A program made the position numbers and the translations under genes. From assembly GCF_015554145.1 (NCBI RefSeq), contig NZ_JADNHZ010000003.1, positions 84,377 to 148,376 on the forward strand: 64,000 bases of DNA. Direction: 5' to 3'. Origin of the DNA: Collinsella aerofaciens (lineage in GTDB: Bacteria > Actinomycetota > Coriobacteriia > Coriobacteriales > Coriobacteriaceae). Shown one piece after another: positions 9,720 to 17,592 of this stretch (the stretch's first letter is position 1; every line of letters begins with the position of its first letter). The notes below the pieces were generated by a model. It was not told the origin of the DNA. It saw only the letters and a list, made by a program, of their open reading frames with translations, and made no database searches.

Positions 9720-9834
9720 CCGCATGGGGTAACTTCCCAGCGCATTCCGCAGGACGCAAAAAGGCTCGCCGCACGAAGTGCGCAGCGAGCCTTTTTGCAT
9801 GTCCGAGGACGCGCTGGGAAGTTACCCCATGCGG
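9720..9834. terminator. Giant bidirectional terminator hairpin, copy 1
   Basis: This fills most of the 301-bp gap between the convergent TetR and larD genes. Outer arms 9720-9743 and 9811-9834 are a perfect 24-bp inverted repeat. Inside them lies a conserved core: TCCGCAGGACGCAA on the left, a GGCTCGC/GCGAGCC stem with a GAA-capped CGCAC/GTGCG tip, and TTGCATGTCCGAGGACG on the right. A T5 run flanks the inner stem on each strand, so it can terminate both directions. It begins about 28 bp past the larD stop. A second copy with different arms is at 12303-12429. Confidence 0.8.
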
Positions 9835-9861
9835 ACGGCGGACAACCTATGTAGCCTCAGA

Positions 9862-10593
9862 CTAGAACATGCCCAAGAAGCCATGCACAAACAGCGCGGC
9901 CACAATAGCACCGACAAACGGCGCGATGCCAGGAACAAGCAGACCATACTTCCAGTTGTTGTCGGCCTTGTTCTTGATCGGCAGCACCTGATAGGCCATG
10001 CGAGGACCAAGGTCACGAGCCTGGTTCATGGCGAAGCCGGTGATGCCGCCCATGCCCATGCCAACAGCCCAAACGATCAGGCCGACGCAGATTGCGAGCA
10101 TCAGAACGTTCTCGCCGGCGCGGCTAGCGGCAGCAAGGATGGCGCTGATGAACACGAAGGTGCAGATAGCCTCGCAGAAGAAGTTACGAGCATAGTTCGT
10201 GCCCTCGGTGGTGGGGTTGGTCGAGAAGATGTTGCGCTGGGCAATGGGGTCGACGACGTCCTCGGAAGCCTTGAACTCATCGGCATACATAAACCAAGCG
10301 ATCACGGCACCCACAAAGCCGCCGAGCATATCGGCAAGCATGAAGGGGATGCAGTTGCCCCACGGCACCAGGCCGACGATGCACTGGGCAAGCACCATGG
10401 CGGGGTTCATGCACACAGCGCCACCAAAGACAAACAGGCAGACCGAGATGCCAAAGGACCAGGTGGTGATGGCAAACATATGGCCGGAGCCCTGATACTT
10501 GGTGCCCTTGAGCACGGTATCGCAGTGAACACCCACGCCAAAGACGATCATGAGGGCCGTTGCGCCGAATTCGCAGAGGAGTTTGGTAAGCAT
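9862..10593 (-). CDS. larD: MIP-family aquaglyceroporin, LarD-like lactic acid channel
   Basis: The 243-residue membrane protein has the six-helix MIP fold with two half-helices. The first motif is NPA at 63-65. The second reads NQA at 190-192 (FAMNQARDLGPR), with Gln in place of the usual Pro. It lies directly downstream of larA on the same strand, which matches the Lactobacillus plantarum larABCDE operon where LarD (GlpF1) passes lactic acid across the membrane. A role as lactate channel is inferred from that context; a glycerol facilitator is the alternative. It ends at giant terminator copy 1. The ATG at 10593 follows an AAGAAAGATAAGG-type purine run. Confidence 0.85.
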   Translation of the reverse strand: MLTKLLCEFGATALMIVFGVGVHCDTVLKGTKYQGSGHMFAITTWSFGISVCLFVFGGAVCMNPAMVLAQCIVGLVPWGNCIPFMLADMLGGFVGAVIAWFMYADEFKASEDVVDPIAQRNIFSTNPTTEGTNYARNFFCEAICTFVFISAILAAASRAGENVLMLAICVGLIVWAVGMGMGGITGFAMNQARDLGPRMAYQVLPIKNKADNNWKYGLLVPGIAPFVGAIVAALFVHGFLGMF

Positions 10594-10642
10594 AAAACCT
10601 TATCTTTCTTGTCGGTTATAAACGATTCGTTTAAGCCGCGCA

Positions 10643-11920
10643 CTAGTGCTGTGCGACAACAACACCCAGGCCATCGGGGATGACGGCGACCTTGGCATCG
10701 GCACCCTTCATCTCAAAGGCGAGCTTGAGCGCTTCCTCGATAGTGTTGACCGGCGTCATGTGCATATCCTTGAGCATCTGGTGATCGCACAGGTCGGTGA
10801 CCATGATCACAGGGTGATGCGCCAGGATGCGGGCAAAGATCTGGCTCGTCCACTGATCGGGCAGGGTCTCGTCCTTAGGACGATCGATGCAGGCGCGCTC
10901 AAACTCTGCCGGATCGTTGTCGGCGATGTTGTGATAGAAGCCCTCGCCGCCGTGACCGTCGGCACAACCGGCGACGTCGATGATCACACCGCCCTCGGGA
11001 AGCGTGGCCTCGGCAGCGCACATGCCCTTCACAGCCTGATAGATGTTCTGATCGAGGGGGTAGCCGCCGTTAGTGGTAATGGCGATCTCGCACTCGACGG
11101 GCTCAACGCCAGCAAGGCTCTTCACGAACTCGCAGCCAGCCTCGTGCGCCTTGTGGATGTCGCCGGCAAAGGAGCCAATGACCTCGTGCTTGCCGTTGAG
11201 CACCACGTTGAGCACAAAGGCAAGGTGAGCCATCTCGGCGGCGGCAAACATGTCCTCGCTCACGTGGTTGTGGCACAGGTTGCCGGCACGCGAGTGGGAA
11301 TCGTTCACAAACTGACCGTTGTGGTTGTACATGATGGTCTTGTAGCTGGCGATGCCAGGCAGGACGGACTTGCGGCTACCAGAGAAACCGGCAAAGAAGT
11401 GCGGCTCAATAAAGCCCTCGGCAAGCAGCAGATCGCAATCGGCAGCGATCTTGTTGATGATGCACTCGCCACCAGAAGGCAGGGTGCCGATCTTTTTCAT
11501 CATGCTGTCGTCAGTCGCGACGTGCATAACGATTTCTTCGTTGGCAACGATCTCCTCGCCGTACTTGTTGACGAGCTCCTCGTGCGTCGACGGACGATGC
11601 ATACCCGTAGCAACCAGAATGCGAACGCGCGCCTCAGGCGCAGCGGAGTGGATGTGATGCAGCAGAATAGGCATCGTCACACGCGAGGGAACGGGACGCG
11701 TATGATCTGAGCTAATGATGACAATATCCTTCTTGCCAGCACAAAGCTCCTCGAGCGAAGGCGAGTCGTAAGGGTTGGCAAGCGACTCCTCCACCAGCTC
11801 TTCCTGCGATTTCGTGGTCTTAAACTCGTTTTGATGACCTTCCATCACACCCGCGAAGTTCTTATCCTCGAGTTCCAGATGCAACGTCTTGTGGTCAAAC
11901 GGCAGTTCACATTCAAACAA
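10643..11920 (-). CDS. larA: Nickel-dependent lactate racemase
   Basis: LarA interconverts D- and L-lactate with the nickel-pincer nucleotide. A TTG start at 11920 is chosen because AGGAAGAGGG lies nine bases upstream and the resulting 425 residues reproduce the numbering of the L. plantarum enzyme: DHTRPVPS at 72-79, catalytic His108 and His174, cofactor-linking Lys184 in SGSRKSVLPG, and nickel ligand His200. The second Gly of the usual SGGRKS is Ser here. It is followed by the larD channel gene. The 5' side holds a leader of about 500 bases with a tandem repeat and a terminator hairpin, suggesting attenuation. LarE, needed for cofactor sulfuration, is not in the window. Confidence 0.95.
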   Translation of the reverse strand: MFECELPFDHKTLHLELEDKNFAGVMEGHQNEFKTTKSQEELVEESLANPYDSPSLEELCAGKKDIVIISSDHTRPVPSRVTMPILLHHIHSAAPEARVRILVATGMHRPSTHEELVNKYGEEIVANEEIVMHVATDDSMMKKIGTLPSGGECIINKIAADCDLLLAEGFIEPHFFAGFSGSRKSVLPGIASYKTIMYNHNGQFVNDSHSRAGNLCHNHVSEDMFAAAEMAHLAFVLNVVLNGKHEVIGSFAGDIHKAHEAGCEFVKSLAGVEPVECEIAITTNGGYPLDQNIYQAVKGMCAAEATLPEGGVIIDVAGCADGHGGEGFYHNIADNDPAEFERACIDRPKDETLPDQWTSQIFARILAHHPVIMVTDLCDHQMLKDMHMTPVNTIEEALKLAFEMKGADAKVAVIPDGLGVVVAQH

Positions 11921-12036
11921 TGACGAGCGCCCTCTTCCTTTCAACTGACACACTAGATAAACCGTTGGAAGGATACGCCGCTCACCGAAAAACACCACCG
12001 TCCACCGACTCATTAACACAACGTTCATATTTGACC

Positions 12037-12073
12037 CACAACAAAACAACCGCGATCCCAAACGGGACCGCGG
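12037..12073 (-). terminator. Intrinsic terminator/attenuator in the larA leader
   Basis: On the minus strand CCGCGGTCCC, GTTT loop, GGGATCGCGG (one G-U pair), followed by TTGTTTTGTTG. It lies about 117 bp before the larA TTG start and after the tandem repeat, the place expected for a conditional terminator. It could instead end a transcript reading in from ppc. Confidence 0.6.
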
Positions 12074-12134
12074 CCGCTACAGTCGTAAGTCAAGAAGCGC
12101 CACATGCATCTCAATCCCGATCGATAAGACGCGA

Positions 12135-12309
12135 GGCGCGAAGCGCGCCTTATTCCCTTCAGCTTTAATCCCAGAAGACCGAGGACGAAGGGACCCGATG
12201 GGTTTCCCTCTGAATACATTCCACAGCACGAAGCCTTTTCCAAACGCGCAAAGCGCGCCATTATTCCCCCAGCCAGTAATCCACCGAAGACCGGACATCG
12301 TAGGGCCCG
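12135..12309 (-). repeat. Tandem ~65-bp repeat in the larA 5' leader (candidate structured RNA)
   Basis: Two diverged direct copies, 12245-12309 and 12135-12197, are separated by about 47 bp. In larA orientation both contain a CGGGNCC start, CGGTCTTC, GATTA, GCTG, GGGAATAA and then a hairpin built on GCGCGCTTYGCGC. The shared landmarks with a changed linker, placed ahead of a terminator hairpin, resemble tandem cis-regulatory RNAs. The first copy overlaps the arm of giant terminator copy 2 by a few bases. No known riboswitch class was recognised, so the regulatory role is inference. Confidence 0.45.
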
Positions 12310-12429
12310 CCATCAGCTTACTTTTAGGCACACTCCGCAGGACGCAAGAAGCCCTCGCCGCACGAAGTGCGCAGCGAGGGCTTCTTGCATGTCCGAGGAC
12401 GTGCCTAAAAGTAAGCTGATGGCGGGCCC
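12303..12429. terminator. Giant bidirectional terminator hairpin, copy 2
   Basis: Outer arms 12303-12331 and 12401-12429 form a perfect 29-bp inverted repeat whose sequence is unrelated to the arms of copy 1. The inner core is nearly identical to copy 1: TCCGCAGGACGCAA, CTCGCCGCAC-GAA-GTGCGCAGCGAG, TTGCATGTCCGAGGACG. It starts 22 bp past the ppc stop codon, the same relative place as copy 1 behind larD, so termination of ppc is its most likely role. Confidence 0.8.
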
Positions 12430-12450
12430 GGACGACTACAGGGCTATCGA

Positions 12451-15276
12451 TTACCCCGTGTTCTGCAATCCTGCCGAGACGCCGGTCACAGTCGAAAGAA
12501 TCAGGCTCATGTACTCGGCCTTCTTCTCCTCGGCCATCTCGTCCTGGTTCATGCGCACCTCGCGAAGGGCGCGGACCTGGGCGATGGACAGGGCGTCGAC
12601 GTAGGGGTTACGCACGCGGACGGCGCAGCCGAGCACGCGACGACGCTGCAGCGGCCACTCGTCACCGACGATGGCAAGGACCCACTTACGCGTGAGCTGC
12701 ATCTCGGTGAAGACCTTCTTGGACAGATCCTGGCGGTCGCCCAGGTGCAGATACATCTTGGCGATGCGCTGGTCAGTCTTGGCGATCGACATCTCGATGT
12801 TGTCGATAAAGGTGCGGAAGAACGGCCACTCCTGGTAGGCAGCCTTAAGCTGGTCCAGATCGCCAAACTGCTCGCAGGCGGTACCCAGGCCGTACCAAGC
12901 GGCCAGATTGATGCGCGCCTGGCTCCAGCTGAAGATCCACGGAATGGTACGCAGGTCGTCGAGCGACTTGGCACCCAAGCCGCGCTTGGCGGGACGCGAA
13001 CCGATCGGCAGCAGACCGACCTCGGTCAGCGGCGTCACGGTCGAGAACCACGGTGTAAAGTCCTCGGTGTTCAGCAGGTCCAGATAGCGCTCGTGGCTTG
13101 CGGCGTTGAGCTTGTCGGCCATATCCCAGAACTTCTGCGTAGTCTCGGTGTTGGTCTTCTCGGCGCTCGGAGCCGACTGCAAAAGCGTTGCGGCGGCAAC
13201 GGACTCAACATGGCGCTGAGCCAGCGTGCGGTTGCCGTAGCGGGCAAAGATGACCTCGCCCTGCTCGGTGAGCTTAAAGAAGCAGTTGACCGAACCCTTG
13301 GGCTGCGCCAGCACGGCCTTGTTGGCCGGACCGCCGCCACGGCCCACGGCACCGCCGCGACCGTGCATGAGCACCAGATCGATATCGTTTTTCTCGGCCC
13401 ACTTGGCAATGCGCTCCTGCGCGGAGTGCAGCGCGAGCATGGCCGTGGTAGGACCGGCATCCTTGGAGGAGTCGGAATAGCCCAGCATGACCTCCATGCG
13501 GCGGTTGGTCTGGGCAAGGCGCTTTTGCACCACGGGCAGCGTAAGCATCTGGTCGAGCACGTCGACGCAGTCCTCGAGGTCCTCGAGCTGCTCGAACAGC
13601 GGGATCACGTCGAGCTCGGGGACATCCTCCTCGTGTGCAAAGGACAGGTGGGCAAGCTCAAAGACGTCGGCCACATGCTGGGCACTCTTGGTGAACGAAA
13701 TGATGTAGCGGTGCGCCATCTTCTTGCCGTAACGCTTTTGGATGGAGCCGATAGCGCGGAAGGTGTCGATGACCTCGCGCGTCATGGGCTGCAGGTCGCC
13801 ATGGATACCGTTCTCGTGGATATCCTTGAGGGCGCGGGCATGCACCACGGAGTGCTGACGGAACTCCATCTCGACCATATGGAAGCCGAAGGACTCGACC
13901 TGCCAGATGATGGTCTGGACCGGGCCGTAGGCGGCACGGACGGCACCGCAGGCAGCCAGCGAGCGCTGGACGACGCGCAGGTCATCTAGGAACTCATCGG
14001 CGCTGTGATACATGGTGTCGGTGATACGGCGCACGGTGGCGTTGAGTCGGTCTGCCATGACGAGCATGACGGCGCGATGCGGCTCGTGCTCGGAGATCAG
14101 CTCGGCGCGGGCCGTGTACCGAGGGCTCATCTCGACCTGATGGTTCCACAGGTTGATGAGTTCAGCAGAAGGCTTGCTGTAGGTGGCCTCGAGCGTGAGG
14201 TTCCGGCCGATGCGGCGGCACTTGTCCTCGAGCTTGAGCACCATGTGCGTGAAGTACTTGGCGGCGACCTCGCGGCTCACCTTGGCGGTAACGTTGGGGT
14301 TACCGTCGCGGTCGGAACCGATCCAGCTGCCGGGATGGAAGAACGCCGGGCACAGCGGCGGCACGGTGCCGGCCTTGTCGCCCAGCACCCAGTCGTCAAA
14401 ACGACGGTAGATGACGGGGATCACATCGAACAGTGTGTTATCGAAGATGTCGATGATGGTATCGGCTTCCTCGACCGGCGTGGGCTTCTTGAGCGCGATG
14501 GGGCTCGTGCGCACCAGAGCGTCAATCTCCTGCAGCATATGGCGCTCGTTCTCCACCAGGTCGGAGCCGCCCAGGCGCGGACGCTCCTCCAGCAGGTTGG
14601 AGATACGGCGAATCTTGCCCTCGACGGCCTTACGACGGGCCTCGGTGGGATGTGCGGTAAAGACAGGGTGGAACTCGAGCTTGTCGAGCAGCTCGTTGGC
14701 GCCCTCGACACCCATCTCGTTTACCAACTGGTGATAGGCGACGGTGAGTTCGTTGGCGGGATCGACCTCGGTATCGGTCGACGCACCTGCCTCGCGCTCG
14801 CGCAGCTGCGCCACGCGGTAGTTCTCCTCCGACAGGTTTGCCAGATGGAAGAAGCTCGTAAAGGCGCGGACAATAACCTGCTGCTTATCGAGCGGCAGGC
14901 TGTCAATCAGATCGACGACCTCACGAAACGCCACAGCAGTAGGCTCGTCGGCGGTGGGCACGCCCTGCTCGTCGACGGACTCGTCGGCAGCACGGGCGCC
15001 GGGATTTCCGGCATTGGCCACAATCTCGGCCGTCAGGATCTTGTCGAACAGGTCCGCGATCTCGGGATCATACTCGCTAAGCACACGGCGCTCCAGGCGC
15101 AGGAACAGCGCCAAGTTGTCGCGCAGCTCCTCGGGGATCTCGATCTCGGCGAGACGCTCCCTGGACTCGGCATTCGAGCCGATTCGGTTAACGAGGCGGT
15201 TGACCACGGCAGCGACGCGCGCCGCGGCTTCGGGTACAGACTGGTTGCTTAGGTTCTCAGCCACGTTTCCTCCCAT
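12451..15276 (-). CDS. ppc: Phosphoenolpyruvate carboxylase
   Basis: PEPC adds bicarbonate to PEP to give oxaloacetate, an anaplerotic step important for succinate production in fermenters. The 941-residue product carries the three diagnostic sites: FTAHPTE at 206-212 (catalytic His), LGYSDSSKDAGP and HGRGGAVGRGGGP in the C-terminal half, and the conserved C-terminal QNTG. An acidic insertion of about 30 residues near 90-115 is not typical. Two starts are possible: ATG at 15276, with AAGGAGG almost touching it, or GTG at 15264 with GGGAGG four bases upstream; the longer form is given. A TATAAT -10 box lies at 15309-15314. It ends at giant terminator copy 2. Confidence 0.95.
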   Translation of the reverse strand: MGGNVAENLSNQSVPEAAARVAAVVNRLVNRIGSNAESRERLAEIEIPEELRDNLALFLRLERRVLSEYDPEIADLFDKILTAEIVANAGNPGARAADESVDEQGVPTADEPTAVAFREVVDLIDSLPLDKQQVIVRAFTSFFHLANLSEENYRVAQLREREAGASTDTEVDPANELTVAYHQLVNEMGVEGANELLDKLEFHPVFTAHPTEARRKAVEGKIRRISNLLEERPRLGGSDLVENERHMLQEIDALVRTSPIALKKPTPVEEADTIIDIFDNTLFDVIPVIYRRFDDWVLGDKAGTVPPLCPAFFHPGSWIGSDRDGNPNVTAKVSREVAAKYFTHMVLKLEDKCRRIGRNLTLEATYSKPSAELINLWNHQVEMSPRYTARAELISEHEPHRAVMLVMADRLNATVRRITDTMYHSADEFLDDLRVVQRSLAACGAVRAAYGPVQTIIWQVESFGFHMVEMEFRQHSVVHARALKDIHENGIHGDLQPMTREVIDTFRAIGSIQKRYGKKMAHRYIISFTKSAQHVADVFELAHLSFAHEEDVPELDVIPLFEQLEDLEDCVDVLDQMLTLPVVQKRLAQTNRRMEVMLGYSDSSKDAGPTTAMLALHSAQERIAKWAEKNDIDLVLMHGRGGAVGRGGGPANKAVLAQPKGSVNCFFKLTEQGEVIFARYGNRTLAQRHVESVAAATLLQSAPSAEKTNTETTQKFWDMADKLNAASHERYLDLLNTEDFTPWFSTVTPLTEVGLLPIGSRPAKRGLGAKSLDDLRTIPWIFSWSQARINLAAWYGLGTACEQFGDLDQLKAAYQEWPFFRTFIDNIEMSIAKTDQRIAKMYLHLGDRQDLSKKVFTEMQLTRKWVLAIVGDEWPLQRRRVLGCAVRVRNPYVDALSIAQVRALREVRMNQDEMAEEKKAEYMSLILSTVTGVSAGLQNTG

Positions 15277-15308
15277 TCCTCCTTCTATGCACGTAACATG
15301 CGGTATTC

Positions 15309-15368
15309 ATTATAGGCGCTTGCGAAATACTTTCGACACTGATTGCGCTTTACCACACAAAAGTATTT
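15309..15368 (-). promoter_or_regulatory. ppc promoter with overlapping inverted repeat
   Basis: On the minus strand a perfect TATAAT lies at 15314-15309, about 33 bp before the ppc start. The -35 region overlaps one arm of a perfect 9-bp inverted repeat, AAATACTTT (15325-15333) and AAAGTATTT (15360-15368), spacer 26 bp. A protein bound to these arms would control polymerase access. The regulator is unknown. Confidence 0.5.
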
Positions 15369-15430
15369 TCTGCATTGCAAGGGTTTTTGCCCTAAATGGT
15401 CGTATTTCTCGGTGGGCGGCATACGTAAAT

Positions 15431-15462
15431 GGGGGCATTCCGCATAAAAGCGAAACACCCCC
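15431..15462 (-). terminator. Hairpin downstream of hisS, probable terminator
   Basis: A 13-bp stem with G-U pairs (GGGGG..GC/GC..CCCCC) and a six-base loop lies about 60 bp past the hisS stop. The following T-run is weak, so termination is likely but not certain. Confidence 0.45.
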
Positions 15463-15522
15463 GTAACAATCGCTCGCAATGAGCTGGGCACCTCAGCGGC
15501 ACTACAGCTCAAAAATCATGCG

Positions 15523-16836
15523 CTACAGGCGCTCGCGAACCGCCTCGACCACGTTGGCCAGATCGACGAGGGCCTCGTCATGGCTCTCCATGTCGCGCAC
15601 CTTGACCTTGCCGGCGGCAAGCTCGTCGCCACCCAGGACCAAAATGAGCTTGGCGCCAACCTTGTCGGCCTGCTTAAACTGAGCTTTGAGCGAACGACCC
15701 TGGTAGTCGGCCTCGGTCACGATGCCAGCGGCACGAAGCTCCTGCGTGATGGCAAAGACGTTCTGGCGCAGCTCCTTGCCGGCATTGGCGACGTAGACGC
15801 ACGGGGCCTCCTCGGCACCCAGGTCGCTGCCAAAGGCCTGCAGGGCCAGCAGCGCACGCTCAAAACCGACGGCAAAGCCGACGCCTGCCGTGGGCTTGCC
15901 ACCCTCGAGCTCGACCAAGCCGTCATAGCGACCGCCGCCACCGATGGAACCGACGCCGGCGCCGGGAGCCTCGACCTCAAAGACGGTACGGGTGTAGTAG
16001 TCCAAGCCACGCACCAAGGTGGGATCCTCGACATACTCGATACCCGCCGCATCCAAATAGCGCTTGACCTGCTCGTAGTGCTCGCGGCACTCATCGCACA
16101 AGTTGTCGCCCATCAGCGGTGCGTCGGCCATGATCTCGCGGCAGTGGTCGTTCTTGCAGTCGAAGGCACGCAGCGGATTGAGCTCGGCGCGCTCGCGGCA
16201 CTCGTCGCACATCTCGTCGGCGTGATCGAGGATAAACTGCTTGACCTGCTCGCGATAGGCCGGACGGCATTGGGCATCGCCCATCGAGTTAATGAGCAGA
16301 CGGAGCTTGGAAAGATCGAAACCAAGGCGCTTGTAGAACTCCATGAGCATAATGATGCACTCGGCGTCTGCCGCCGGATCGGGAGCGCCGAGCCACTCGA
16401 TGCCTACCTGGTGGAACTGGCGCAGGCGACCCTTCTGGGGACGCTCGCCGCGGAACATGGCCTCGGCGTAGTACGCCTTAAACGGCGTGGAGCCCTGGGG
16501 CACCAGATTGTTCTCCACGACGGCGCGCACCACACCAGCCGTGCCCTCGGGGCGAAGCGCCAGGCGCTGCTTGGGCTTGAGCTTGGTGTCGGTGCCCTCG
16601 GTAAAGACGCGCTCCAGGTTGGCGCCGCTAAAGACGCGGAACATCTCCTTGCGAACGACGTCGGTCGACTGGCCGATGCCGTGGACAAAGACGTCCACCT
16701 GCTCGATCGCGGGCGTCTCGATGGGCTTAAAGCCAAACGGCTCGAACACGCCGGCCGCAATCTGCTGCATCTTTTGCCAGGCGCGCATCTCGGCGCCGAT
16801 AAGGTCGCGGGTTCCCTCCGCCTTCTGTGCCTGCAT
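15523..16836 (-). CDS. hisS: Histidine--tRNA ligase
   Basis: HisRS charges tRNA-His. The 437-residue class II synthetase has EGTRDLIG at the N-terminus, motif 2 around FRGERPQKGRLRQFHQVG, the histidine-binding signatures VRGLDYYTRTVFEV and GGGGRYDGL, and a C-terminal anticodon-binding domain. A cysteine-rich insertion between about 200 and 240 (CDEC, CKNDHC, CDEC) may bind zinc, as in many Gram-positive HisRS. The ATG at 16836 has AAAGGTG eight bases upstream; an in-frame TTG six bases earlier is not used. A TATAAT at 16884-16879 is a likely -10. The gene stands alone here, although hisS often precedes aspS in related genomes. Confidence 0.96.
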   Translation of the reverse strand: MQAQKAEGTRDLIGAEMRAWQKMQQIAAGVFEPFGFKPIETPAIEQVDVFVHGIGQSTDVVRKEMFRVFSGANLERVFTEGTDTKLKPKQRLALRPEGTAGVVRAVVENNLVPQGSTPFKAYYAEAMFRGERPQKGRLRQFHQVGIEWLGAPDPAADAECIIMLMEFYKRLGFDLSKLRLLINSMGDAQCRPAYREQVKQFILDHADEMCDECRERAELNPLRAFDCKNDHCREIMADAPLMGDNLCDECREHYEQVKRYLDAAGIEYVEDPTLVRGLDYYTRTVFEVEAPGAGVGSIGGGGRYDGLVELEGGKPTAGVGFAVGFERALLALQAFGSDLGAEEAPCVYVANAGKELRQNVFAITQELRAAGIVTEADYQGRSLKAQFKQADKVGAKLILVLGGDELAAGKVKVRDMESHDEALVDLANVVEAVRERL

Positions 16837-16878
16837 GGGCAAACACCTTTCTTTTGTATCGCGTCATAGGTAGTGGAT

Positions 16879-16884
16879 ATTATA
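16879..16884 (-). promoter_or_regulatory. hisS promoter -10 box
   Basis: TATAAT on the minus strand, about 43 bp before the hisS ATG. No good -35 is seen at 17 bp. Confidence 0.45.
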
Positions 16885-16905
16885 CGGCACAAAGCAGCAA
16901 CGCGG

Positions 16906-17107
16906 CGGCGCGTCTGACCGAACGAGGGTATGGGGACTCGTTCGGCCAGACGCGCCGGCGCGGCAGCCGATTCGTTTTCCTCCGTCCCCAGGGGATCATC
17001 ACGTGATCCGTAGGGGACGGAGGAAAGCAGATCATTTTTGTGCGCCCGTGGCCGCCGTGGAAACCGAACGATGGTACGAGCAGCCATTCGGCTCCCAGGG
17101 CGGCCGC
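16906..17107. repeat. Cluster of three palindromes between hisS and the broken MFS gene
   Basis: The 300-bp gene-free gap holds three consecutive hairpins. 16906-16957 has 21-bp arms with one mismatch. 16976-17026 has perfect 14-bp arms (TTTCCTCCGTCCCC and its complement) with an inner GGATCA/TGATCC. 17048-17107 has GGCCGCC/GGCGGCC with inner CCGAA/TTCGG. None has a convincing T-run. They look like extragenic palindromes; the GTCCCC/GGGGAC end resembles those at 25363-25442 and 43202-43336. Confidence 0.6.
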
Positions 17108-17143
17108 AGACAAACGGACAAGCGGCGATGCGCTTTGGCCTAC

Positions 17144-17552
17144 CTACTCCCCTGCCACGCTCGCGCGCAGCTTGGCAGCGATGGGCTCGGACGCCAGCAG
17201 GAACACGAGCATGACCACGGAGCACGCCAGGCACACAATCCAGGTGCTCGCAAAGGAGCCCGTGGCATCGAACAGCACGCCCGAGACAATGGCGCCCACG
17301 GTGCCGCCGACCATCTCGAGCGAGGTAATGGTGCCCGTGACCTTACCCAGGTCGGCCATGCCAAACTGCTTAGACGCAGCGATCGTGGGCGTTGGAGATG
17401 GTGTACTGCGCAAGGGAAATGCCCAGGTCGCTGACGATCAACGGCTGGAACAGGCTCATGCAGTTGACGAAAATCGTGTAGCACGTGGCCATGATCACGA
17501 AGCCAGAGGCCACCACGAGCCAGCCGGGGAAGAGCTTACGTTGCTGAGACAT
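17144..17552 (-). pseudogene. MFS transporter remnant with internal deletion and frameshift
   Basis: The ATG at 17552 opens an MFS N-terminus (LFPGWLVVASGFVIMATCY as helix 1), which after about 55 residues shifts frame near the codons for QYTISNA and stops. In another frame, the remaining sequence to 17144 encodes a late MFS segment (GKVTGTITSLEMVGGTVGA and one more helix). A full MFS transporter has about 400 residues; only some 135 remain, so most of the middle has been lost. The gene follows the M20 amidohydrolase by 40 bp with a good ribosome site (AAAAAAGGAAC), which suggests it once imported that enzyme's substrate. Confidence 0.8.
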
Positions 17553-17592
17553 GCTGTTCCTTTTTTAAACAAACGAGTAGCAAGATTGGGTG

